Below are positions 53,398-60,495 of a stretch of 64,000 bases of DNA, piece by piece; positions within the stretch are counted from its first letter, which is position 1, and each line of letters begins with the position of its first letter. The DNA comes from Paenisporosarcina quisquiliarum_A. Its GTDB lineage: Bacteria > Bacillota > Bacilli > Bacillales_A > Planococcaceae. Below the pieces are notes generated by a model. That model worked only from the letters and a program-made list of their open reading frames with translations. It made no database searches and had not been told where the DNA came from. Both the position numbers and the translations under genes were made by a program. The DNA is taken from NCBI RefSeq assembly GCF_043641925.1, contig NZ_JBHZRU010000013.1, forward strand, positions 1-64,000, given 5' to 3'.

Positions 53398-54873
53398 TCA
53401 TCTCCTATTTTGATATCTCTTCAGTTTTAGAGGTTTAAGATGCTCTGGACGCTCCTTCATTTTGACTAATGGGCCTCTAATGAAGAGATCATTCCAATCC
53501 TTTCTAAAGAAAGGAGAAACTGGTGAAAAATAGGGTTGCTTGATTGAAGACAAGCTATTAAGATGGGCTAATATAGCAATGATTCCTAGTGCAATCCCGA
53601 TTAATCCAAGTAATGAAGAAAAAACAAGAAGCATCAATTGAATTAATGAATTTGCTTTTGTCATTAGATAGTTGGGAATAAGAAAGGAAGCTATTGTCGA
53701 GATTCCAACCATGACAATTAAAACCTTGCTAGCGAATCCAGCATCAACAGCCGCTTGACCAATCACAATACCTCCAATAACCCCAAGTGTTTGACCCGTT
53801 TTTGTAGGCATCCTCAAACTTGCTTCTTTTATAATTTCAATAAAAATTAACATGATTAATGCTTCCCAAAAAGGAGTGAAAGGAAGTTTGCTTCTTGAGT
53901 CGACCAAGACCAGAAGTGTTTGTATAGGAATCATTTGATAGTGATGAGTTGTCAATGCCACATAGAATGGGATCAATGTGACTGACAGAATAAAGCTGAC
54001 ATATCGGATGATGCGCAAAAAACTGGCAACTACCCATCGATTAATATAGTCCTCGGGTGATTGGAACAAATGGAAAAAAGTAATGGGGGCAACTAGAGCA
54101 AATGGTGTATTGTCTACCAAAATGGTGACTTTTCCTAATCCCAAAGAATAAGCAACTACATCAGGCCGGTCAGTTTGCTGAAACTGAGGAAAAATACTGT
54201 TTGGATGTTCCTCCAAGAATGCCGCAACTTGAGAGGAGTCAAAGAAGAGATCAAAATTAATTTCAGAAATCTTCTCTTTGACTGTTGAAACAAAATCTGG
54301 ATTAGTCAGCCCCTCCATGTACATTAAAACAACACTTGTCTCACTTGAAAAACCGACAGTAAACTTCTCTGCTTTAAGTTCATGTGTGGGGAGTCGTCTT
54401 CGAATAAGCGTAATATTTTGTTCTATTTGTTCACTAAAACTGTCTTTTGCTCCGAACAGAATGGTTTCTGTTTCGGAAGTTTCAATGGCACGTCCAATCG
54501 GATTTTTTAAGGGTACAGCTAAACAAAGGTTTTGCGAAGAATCAAAAAACAAAATAGACCCTGTAAACAACTGTTTTTTTGCCTCTATAAAAGTAGGAAT
54601 GGGAATAATTGAGGAATTCACAATGCAATCTTGAATAGACGGTTCGGAACAATTATTTAATGGTTTGATTATGCTTTCATTTAATTTTTCTTGGTCAATG
54701 AGAGTTCGTATGTATACAAGATGAATTTTTCGAATATCGGACATGTCAATTTCCACAAATTCTGCATCATCCATTTGAACAAGGCTTTTTTTCAGAGCTT
54801 CTATCGATAATTCTGATTCTGCTATTGTTTGAGCAACAAGCTTACTTTCACTTTGTTTTTTTTTCCAAAACAT
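53398..54873 (-). CDS. gerA: Germinant receptor subunit A
   Basis: A 491-residue GerA family protein: cytosolic N-terminal domains (~1-275; VEIDMSDIRKIHLVYI, GRAIETSETETILFGAKDSF) and a C-terminal membrane part with about five TM helices (MRMPTKTGQTLGVIGGIVIG region). A subunits assemble into pentameric ion channels in the spore membrane. ATG at 54873 is after GAGGGTGGG; 35 extra upstream codons lack family sequence. Confidence 0.93.
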   Translation of the reverse strand: MFWKKKQSESKLVAQTIAESELSIEALKKSLVQMDDAEFVEIDMSDIRKIHLVYIRTLIDQEKLNESIIKPLNNCSEPSIQDCIVNSSIIPIPTFIEAKKQLFTGSILFFDSSQNLCLAVPLKNPIGRAIETSETETILFGAKDSFSEQIEQNITLIRRRLPTHELKAEKFTVGFSSETSVVLMYMEGLTNPDFVSTVKEKISEINFDLFFDSSQVAAFLEEHPNSIFPQFQQTDRPDVVAYSLGLGKVTILVDNTPFALVAPITFFHLFQSPEDYINRWVVASFLRIIRYVSFILSVTLIPFYVALTTHHYQMIPIQTLLVLVDSRSKLPFTPFWEALIMLIFIEIIKEASLRMPTKTGQTLGVIGGIVIGQAAVDAGFASKVLIVMVGISTIASFLIPNYLMTKANSLIQLMLLVFSSLLGLIGIALGIIAILAHLNSLSSIKQPYFSPVSPFFRKDWNDLFIRGPLVKMKERPEHLKPLKLKRYQNRR

Positions 54874-55058
54874 GTTTATCCCACCCTCTGATTGAGAAAA
54901 AACAATTCTAGTCGTACAAAAACATTCTAAATTCATACACATTGTTAACAAGTTATTTTTAAAATATACAAAACACATGGAGGTGCATAACGACCCAAGA
55001 GGAACAAAGGCAATCCATTAAGATAGTTATTATAAAGAAGTGTAAAAATCTAAACTGT

Positions 55059-55381
55059 GGCTTTGGATGCTCTTTTTTTTGAAAAACACGAATCTCACTA
55101 GTCAGGGAGTTAAAATTAGAGACTCCTTTTCTTAGCTAGACCGGGAGCAGCAAGAGCTATTCCGTGCCAACTTGAAAAAAGTTGTGAAAAACTGGATGTG
55201 ATTGCTGTTCGAGGTAAAGTTTTAGCGCGTCTAGAAGAGGGGCTGACTGACCATACGCAACAACTTTTATGAGGGACTTCATAAAGATGATGTAGGAGGC
55301 AAACGCTGTCAATTGATCGAGGTGGAAGAAGACACAATGATTGAAGGATTTAAGCTGCTTGCGGAAGAGCAGTTGGAGTAG
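55059..55381 (+). pseudogene. Decayed copy of the DUF4317 gene
   Basis: A degraded direct duplicate of the gene at 56410-57603 with its upstream region. GGCTTTGGATGCTCTTTTTT (55059-55078) and CAGGGAGTT (55103-55111) match 56343 onwards and 56391-56399. The coding remnant aligns from about codon 44 to 100, then jumps to the last 28 codons ending GGAGTAGGAG; about 125 and 805 bases are missing. Frameshifts and stops are frequent. It cannot make protein. Confidence 0.85.
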
Positions 55382-55420
55382 GAGAACTTCATCCAGCTAT
55401 CTAAAATGGAAAAGAGAATA

Positions 55421-55476
55421 AACCTCATTAGGTCATGCTATGGGGAAACTTAACATAAGAAAATGAGGTTTTTTCA
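55421..55476 (+). terminator. Terminator after the pseudogene
   Basis: AACCTCATT (55421-55429) pairs with AATGAGGTT (55462-55470) around a long loop, then T6. Confidence 0.55.
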
Positions 55477-55539
55477 TTTTTTTATTCTTTTTCTCAGAAT
55501 AATTATTATTATAGTGTTTGACGTTATAGTATCATTCCG

Positions 55540-55580
55540 AAAGAAGCAGTTAGAGTAAAAACTTTAGCTGCTTCTTTCTA
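55540..55580 (+). terminator. Strong orphan hairpin before cwlJ
   Basis: AAAGAAGCAGTTAGAGT (55540-55556) pairs with ACTTTAGCTGCTTCTTT (55561-55577), AAAA loop, few mismatches. It follows no visible gene; possibly the terminator of a lost transcription unit. Confidence 0.5.
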
Positions 55581-55689
55581 TTCCTATTGGAAGAATGACG
55601 AACGCGTTCAGCTCATGTAAATACTGTATTTTATTATACAATTGCATTAATATTGGCTGTTTTTCATACAATATTATTGGGGTGAATAA

Positions 55690-56130
55690 ATGCCAAGAGT
55701 AAAATACAAAAGCTCAGACATTGATTTAATGGCAAGGATGATGAGAGCAGAAGCCGAAGGTGAAGGAAAGCAAGGAATGTTATATGTGGGAAATGTAATT
55801 GTTAATCGTGTTAAAGCAGATTGTTTAGACTTTAAGGATGTAAGAACGGTTAATGATGTGATTTTTCAGGTACAAGGAAATAATTATTCGTTTGAAGCTG
55901 TTCAAAAAGGTAATATGTTTTATCAGAGAGCAAGAGAAGTAGAAAAAAGATTAGCAAAACAGAATTTGGATTTTTGGAGACAACATCCAGGGAAATATGC
56001 ACTTTGGTACTTTAATCCATATGGTCCTTGTCCTCCAACTTGGTATAATCAACCTTTCGCAGGTCAATATAAAAATCATTGTTATTATGAACCAATAGCT
56101 GGAACGTGTGACAGTGTTTATATGGGGTAG
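55690..56130 (+). CDS. cwlJ: Spore cortex-lytic enzyme CwlJ
   Basis: A 146-residue SleB/CwlJ-type hydrolase (Hydrolase_2 domain): DLMARMMRAEAEGEGKQGML with the catalytic Glu, GNVIVNRV, QRAREVEKR and ALWYFNPYGPCPPTWYNQPF. No signal peptide, as for CwlJ, which reaches the spore coat/cortex border from the mother cell and is activated by Ca-DPA. GGGGTG RBS. Close to a germinant receptor operon; gerQ is not next to it here. Confidence 0.92.
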   Translation: MPRVKYKSSDIDLMARMMRAEAEGEGKQGMLYVGNVIVNRVKADCLDFKDVRTVNDVIFQVQGNNYSFEAVQKGNMFYQRAREVEKRLAKQNLDFWRQHPGKYALWYFNPYGPCPPTWYNQPFAGQYKNHCYYEPIAGTCDSVYMG

Positions 56131-56409
56131 TTTATCTTTTAAAATGTGTCGCATGTTGAAAAGTAAACAACATTTGTTGTAAACCACTTTGTACGGAGTC
56201 AAACAACCATTTGTGAGGAGTTCAAGTCCCGCAATACTGCTGCATGTGGCTATTTTATAAGTTAGAAGAAATGACTTTTTTCGAGTAAGTCTTTTTGGAT
56301 CTTAAATATTGTTATAATGAACGAGTGTCAAAAGCTAACGATAGCTTTGGATGCTCTTTTTTTTTTGTGCCTAACACGTATTTTATTAACCAGGGAGTTG
56401 AAATTATAG

Positions 56410-57603
56410 ATGAATAAGAAGGATATAGCAGATATTCGCAAACGATTTAAGATGGATTCTGATTTACTAAAAATCGCTGACATTTATAATGTGTACATCA
56501 AGCAGGAAAGCAATGAAATCTATCATGAGGCGAGCAGCTCATTTTCTTTGTTGGACCGCGAACAGCAAGAGATGTTTCTTGATAACTTTAAAAAGATTTT
56601 AGGCGGGAAGCTGGATGTGAAGCTATTTGAGGTAAAGTTTCAACGTCAAGAAGAAGGGCAGACGGACCATACACAACAGCTATTATATGAGGGACTTCGC
56701 AGGGATGATGTAAATGCATGGAAAGCAGATATGCAACAGATCACATTGAAGATGATTCAGGACACCCAATATGAAAAGGACATGGTAGTCACTTTCATTC
56801 GTGGAAATTATAATAAAACGACGAAACGCCAGTCAGATGAAACGGAAATTGACATGCGGGATGAAGTGTTTACCACTCCTTTTATCCTCTGTAGTATGAA
56901 TCAAACCGAACTGCCAAAACGTTCACTGGTGTTTGACTTTATCGAGAAAGAGTTTAAGTCGAGTTTGCTGGTTGATCCAGTTATTAAACTTGCCACTCCA
57001 ATTGGTGGATTTTTATTCCCTAGCTTCACGGATAACGCCGCAGACATTCATCACATCATGTATGCCGCAAGCAAAGCTAATAAACCGGATTTCCAATTTA
57101 TCGAGAAGGTTTTGAACGGCGATGAAATTATGACTGCTGAGGAAGACAAAGCGGTATTTGAAGAAATCGTTAAAGTCGTGATTGGTGATGAAGTGAATTC
57201 GAGAACTCTCGCAGGTTTATATGATGAAATCAATCATATGCTCAAGGTGGAAGAAGATGAAAAGGACGAAGATAGCAGTGTTCCTACTTTGGATACTGTA
57301 GAGGTTGCACGTGTGCTGAAGGCGAGCGGCGTAAAAGATGTCAGTATAGAAAAAGTGGAAAGAGCCTTTCAGCAAGTGGTTGAAGATAAAAACTACGAAA
57401 TGAAAGCAAGCCATATCGTTCCAAGCTACGCTTCCAAGTCAATCAAAATTAGCACAAAAGTTGCCAATATTGCGATCAGCCCCCAAGACTTGCGATATGT
57501 TAAACAGGTCAATTACAATGGCAAACGCTGTATATTGATTGAGGTAGAAGAAGACACGATGATTGAAGGATTCAAGCTACTTTCGGAAGATTTGTTAGAG
57601 TAG
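56410..57603 (+). CDS. DUF4317 family protein
   Basis: A 397-residue soluble protein of the Firmicutes DUF4317 family, starting MNKKDIADIRKRFKMDSDLL. It has no signal or TM; long acidic-basic helices alternate and a Glu/Asp-rich hinge (EEDEKDEDSS, ~279-288) splits it. Function unknown. Its leader carries AAAGCTA/TAGCTTT (56336-56349 area) and a T10 run, also present in the decayed copy. Intact length. AGGGAG RBS. Confidence 0.85.
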   Translation: MNKKDIADIRKRFKMDSDLLKIADIYNVYIKQESNEIYHEASSSFSLLDREQQEMFLDNFKKILGGKLDVKLFEVKFQRQEEGQTDHTQQLLYEGLRRDDVNAWKADMQQITLKMIQDTQYEKDMVVTFIRGNYNKTTKRQSDETEIDMRDEVFTTPFILCSMNQTELPKRSLVFDFIEKEFKSSLLVDPVIKLATPIGGFLFPSFTDNAADIHHIMYAASKANKPDFQFIEKVLNGDEIMTAEEDKAVFEEIVKVVIGDEVNSRTLAGLYDEINHMLKVEEDEKDEDSSVPTLDTVEVARVLKASGVKDVSIEKVERAFQQVVEDKNYEMKASHIVPSYASKSIKISTKVANIAISPQDLRYVKQVNYNGKRCILIEVEEDTMIEGFKLLSEDLLE

Positions 57604-57611
57604 GAGTTGGG

Positions 57612-57824
57612 TTATCCATCAATTAAATCCACTTCACAACCAGAGATAACTGCTAGTTGGCCAGAAAGTATAAACCGTTCATATGATGATAACTGCTTTA
57701 GATCGATATCGCTATCTTCTCGTTCAGTCCCTTTTGCAAATGAACCAAAAAGGATGATGAAATCAGTGTCTAGTTGTTGATTGATTATCTGAATCAATTG
57801 CTGTTGAGTTTTCTCAGAAAGCAC
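57612..57824 (-). pseudogene. Truncated MntA-type nucleotidyltransferase
   Basis: A 70-residue protein: LFGSFAKGTEREDSDIDL is the polymerase-beta MNT motif of minimal nucleotidyltransferases (MntA antitoxins that AMPylate HepT toxins). It stops at CEVDLIDG, where relatives continue for some 30-60 residues, and the HepT (HEPN) partner is missing; the DUF4317 3' end begins nine bases away. GTG start after AAGGTGG. Probably a remnant; residual catalysis is unlikely because the third acidic residue region is at the very end. Confidence 0.65.
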
Positions 57825-58011
57825 GTTATCACCACCTTATTTTAATTATAGCCGTTATTAAGAAAATCACACTTTCCCTTGTTACGGTTAATTTTTTCGC
57901 AGTTTAACTAGTAAGTTTTACTTAAAATTCAGTTTGGTGTGAACTGATTTCATTTTAGAGTGCATTTGAGGTAATCTAGTAAGAAATAGATATTTCCAAA
58001 AGGTGATTACC

Positions 58012-58431
58012 ATGCATTCACTACTATCCAAAATCAGCTATGATCAAGTGCAAACACATGAAAAAATGAAGTTGCTTCCATATTCTCTAGAGTCATGTGA
58101 TTGCGCCTATTGTCAAAACTACATTGCAAATTTACCTGCGTTTCCTATTGAGTTGATTACATTATTAGCAACGTTAGGAATCGATTCAAAAAAGCCGAGT
58201 GAGATTATGCAAGTGGATGAGGTAGGAGCAGGGCATCTTTACATAGCCACTTATCACTTTATTGGAAGTTGTCCAGGACTTGGAGCAGAACCGCTCATTC
58301 ACAAAACGGAAAACTATACGCTGTATTTTACAACGGAGGAAATGGATTTTGTACCTGAGACGTTTCCGCAAGAGGTAGTACAAATAATGGTAGAGATTAT
58401 ATTGCCATGGAAGATTGAAGAGAAGGAGTGA
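58012..58431 (+). CDS. Unknown protein with CxCxxC motif
   Basis: A 139-residue soluble protein with CDCAYCQNY (~26-34), a Cys cluster able to bind metal, and IDSKKPSEIMQVDE, a combination seen in small uncharacterised Firmicutes proteins. AAAAGGTG precedes the ATG at 58012. A second Cys (GSCPGLG) is at ~85. Four bases separate its stop from the DUF4256 gene, so they are co-transcribed. Function not assigned. Confidence 0.75.
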   Translation: MHSLLSKISYDQVQTHEKMKLLPYSLESCDCAYCQNYIANLPAFPIELITLLATLGIDSKKPSEIMQVDEVGAGHLYIATYHFIGSCPGLGAEPLIHKTENYTLYFTTEEMDFVPETFPQEVVQIMVEIILPWKIEEKE

Positions 58432-58435
58432 GATG

Positions 58436-58996
58436 ATGAAAAAGAAATCCCTTACTGATGATCAAAAGCAAGAACTTTTCGAGACATTGAAGCAACGATT
58501 CGAAAAACATATGGATCGCCATACTGGCCACTTATGGGACCAGGTAGAGAAGAAACTACAACAGAATCCAAATGCCGTCTGGTCGCTATCGGAAATGGAT
58601 CGCACGGGCGGGGAGCCCGACGTGGTCGCGTATGATGAGAGCACTGATATGTTTCACTTCTACGACTGCGCAAAAGAAAGTCCGAAAGAGCGCAGAAGTG
58701 TCTGCTACGATCGTGAAGCGCGAGAAGGACGTAAGAAATTTCCGCCAGAAAACTCAGCGCTGGAAATGGCTGCTGAAATGGGAATAGATGTATTGGATGA
58801 AGAGCAGTACCGCTACTTGCAGACACTGGGAGAGTTTGATCTTAAGACATCAAGCTGGATCATTACCCCTGCCGATATCCGTAAACTCGGAGGTTCCTTA
58901 TTTGGAGATCGCAGATACAATACCGTATTCGTTTATCACAATGGAGCCGATTCGTATTATGCGGCGAGAGGGTTCAGAGGAGTTTTAAAAGTTTAG
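58436..58996 (+). CDS. DUF4256 family protein
   Basis: A 186-residue soluble protein matching DUF4256 in length and motifs (MDRTGGEPDVVAYDES, YDCAKESPKERRSVCYDREA, FPPENSALEMA, GEFDLKTSSWIITP, GFRGVLKV). Function unknown. RBS AAGGAG; an ATG three bases earlier is equally possible. Second gene of a two-gene unit ending at the 59041 terminator. Confidence 0.85.
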   Translation: MKKKSLTDDQKQELFETLKQRFEKHMDRHTGHLWDQVEKKLQQNPNAVWSLSEMDRTGGEPDVVAYDESTDMFHFYDCAKESPKERRSVCYDREAREGRKKFPPENSALEMAAEMGIDVLDEEQYRYLQTLGEFDLKTSSWIITPADIRKLGGSLFGDRRYNTVFVYHNGADSYYAARGFRGVLKV

Positions 58997-59040
58997 TTTT
59001 CTTGGAAAAGAACAGTGAATACTTGATTCATTATAAATAC

Positions 59041-59082
59041 AAACAGCACCGCCGAATGCATCATCGGGCAGTGCTGTTTTTT
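59041..59082. terminator. Terminator between DUF4256 and ohrR
   Basis: AAACAGCAC (59041-59049) pairs with GTGCTGTTT (59071-59079), inner CCGA/TCGG pairing, then T-rich. Usable from both sides. Confidence 0.8.
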
Positions 59083-59101
59083 AGTATGGGCAAAACGCCA
59101 A

Positions 59102-59545
59102 TTAACATGTTGCATCATCATTTAATCCAAGCTTCATAGAAAGCTCCGCGAGCATCTGCTGATAGCGAACATATTCACCTTCAGTCAGACCGAGAATCTC
59201 AACTAGTTTTTCAGGTATCTGTTGTGCTTCATTTTCTAAAGAAAGTCCTTTAGCAGTTAACTGAATCACAAGATGACGTTCATCATCAGGATTACGCGTT
59301 TTTTCAATGTACCCAATGGCAATTAGTTTATTGATAAGTGGAGTAAGCGTACCAGAATCTAATTTTAAGCGAGCTCCAATTTCTTTCATCGCAATTCGAT
59401 CTTGTTCCCACAAAACAAGCATCACCAAATACTGTGGATAGGTTAAGTGAAGTGGTTCAAGAAGCGGTCGATAGCGTTTTGTAATCTCTTTTGAAATTGA
59501 ATAAAACGGGAAGCATAGCTGATTGGTTAAGTGTAATGCATTCAA
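59102..59545 (-). CDS. ohrR: Organic peroxide sensor OhrR (MarR family)
   Basis: A 147-residue winged-helix repressor. NQLCFPFY holds the peroxide-reactive Cys11 (Cys15 in B. subtilis); LDSGTLTPLINKL is the recognition helix and DDERHLVIQL the wing. Derepresses ohrA when the Cys is oxidised by organic peroxides or HOCl. A second Cys is the C-terminal residue (Cys147), which could allow a two-Cys mechanism. TTG start after TAGGAGG. Divergent from ohrA over a shared operator. Confidence 0.93.
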   Translation of the reverse strand: MNALHLTNQLCFPFYSISKEITKRYRPLLEPLHLTYPQYLVMLVLWEQDRIAMKEIGARLKLDSGTLTPLINKLIAIGYIEKTRNPDDERHLVIQLTAKGLSLENEAQQIPEKLVEILGLTEGEYVRYQQMLAELSMKLGLNDDATC

Positions 59546-59594
59546 CGTGAGTACCTCCTAAAAGCATATGAATTGCTATTTCAATTGAATTGCC

Positions 59595-59624
59595 TATAAT
59601 TAAATTGTACACAACTTAATTATA
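59595..59624. promoter_or_regulatory. OhrR operator and ohrA promoter
   Basis: A 30-bp near-palindrome (13 of 15 positions match between halves) that starts TATAATTAAATTGTA, resembling the B. subtilis ohrA operator TACAATTAAATTGTA. TTGCTA (59573-59578), 16 bp, TATAAT (59595-59600) forms an ohrA promoter that the operator covers. Confidence 0.8.
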
Positions 59625-59648
59625 ACATAGTAATGAGGAGGAAATAGG

Positions 59649-60065
59649 ATGCAAAAATTATTTACATCATCTGCAACAGCTGTAGGAGGTCGTCAAGGGA
59701 GTGTGGCTTCTGAAAGTGGAACGTATGATTTAGAACTTGGAATGCCAATGCCTGGCGTGGATATGACAGGTAAGACAACGCCTGAAGAATTATTCGCAGG
59801 AGCTTATGCAGCCTGTTTTGATTCTGCAATGACTATTGCGGCAATGCAAAAACGTATTCAATTAGCAGGTTCAGAAATTACTTCTCATGTATCTTTAAAC
59901 AAAGGTGCAGAAGGTTATGCTATTTCAGTTGAAATGAATATTACGATTAAAGGCGTAGATCAGTCTACGGCAGAGATGATTGTTGAAGAAGGTCACAAAG
60001 TCTGCCCATTCTCAAATGCGATTCGTAATAATGTAGAAGTATCATTCAACGTTAAGGCAGAATAA
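59649..60065 (+). CDS. ohrA: Organic hydroperoxide reductase Ohr
   Basis: A 138-residue OsmC/Ohr protein. TPEELFAGAYAACFDSAM contains the peroxidatic Cys (~58) and VCPFSNAIRNNVEV the resolving Cys (~118). Reduces fatty-acid hydroperoxides with lipoyl donors. AATGAGGAGG RBS. Regulated by the adjacent OhrR. Confidence 0.95.
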   Translation: MQKLFTSSATAVGGRQGSVASESGTYDLELGMPMPGVDMTGKTTPEELFAGAYAACFDSAMTIAAMQKRIQLAGSEITSHVSLNKGAEGYAISVEMNITIKGVDQSTAEMIVEEGHKVCPFSNAIRNNVEVSFNVKAE

Positions 60066-60090
60066 GCAAATACAAATTTATATATATGAA

Positions 60091-60132
60091 TAAACCTACT
60101 CATTTCAATCTAAAATGAGTAGGTTTATTTTA
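60091..60132 (+). terminator. ohrA terminator
   Basis: TAAACCTACTCATTT (60091-60105) pairs perfectly with AAATGAGTAGGTTTA (60113-60127), then TTTT. Confidence 0.9.
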
Positions 60133-60374
60133 TAGTGAACATATTTATTAAGGCATCCAAATCCATTTAATCTACTTGTTAAGCTTTAAAATGATGATGT
60201 TCAAACTCTACGGTTATGGGCGTTATCATTTCCTCTCTATTTAATTTACCGAAAATTCATAAAATTAAATACTTATCGATGTCTTTCTAAGAGATTCGAA
60301 GTTAAACTAGAAGTAGTTGCTTCTTACAATCTTAAAAAATATGTATTCGATGCTCAAATTGGGATGCTTAATAC
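60133..60374. other. Gene-free stretch before katG
   Basis: AT-rich with no gene recognised. A plus-strand frame ending near 60400 stays open for about 60 codons without start or RBS; no family similarity was seen. Confidence 0.4.
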
Positions 60375-60408
60375 TTTTCAAATGTTCTCTACTTTATTAT
60401 AATTCTAA
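60375..60408 (+). promoter_or_regulatory. katG promoter with PerR-box-like operator
   Basis: TTTTCA (60375-60380), 17-bp spacer, TATAAT (60398-60403). TTATTATAATTCTAA (60394-60408) matches the PerR consensus TTATAATNATTATAA at 12 of 14 positions and covers the -10. Confidence 0.55.
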
Positions 60409-60495
60409 TGTAAGAATAACTATCCTTTATTAGAAACACCCAGCATTATGATTTACAGATAGAAAGACACTATTTTTCATAGGAGGGTTTAGGAA

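Noticed and set aside
54880..54980. SigG promoter for the gerABC operon
   Set aside because: TGAATT is present on the minus strand but no CATACTA-like -10 at the right distance was found.
55636..55672. SigE/SigK promoter CATACAATA before cwlJ
   Set aside because: The -10-like word is good but lies so close to the RBS that the transcript would start inside it, and no fitting -35 was found.
56210..56255. GAGTTCAAGTCCCGC, like a tRNA T-arm, after cwlJ
   Set aside because: No acceptor, D or anticodon stems could be built around it; at most a tiny remnant.
60240..60402. Open plus-strand frame before katG
   Set aside because: No start codon with RBS, no recognisable homology, very AT-rich; taken as chance.
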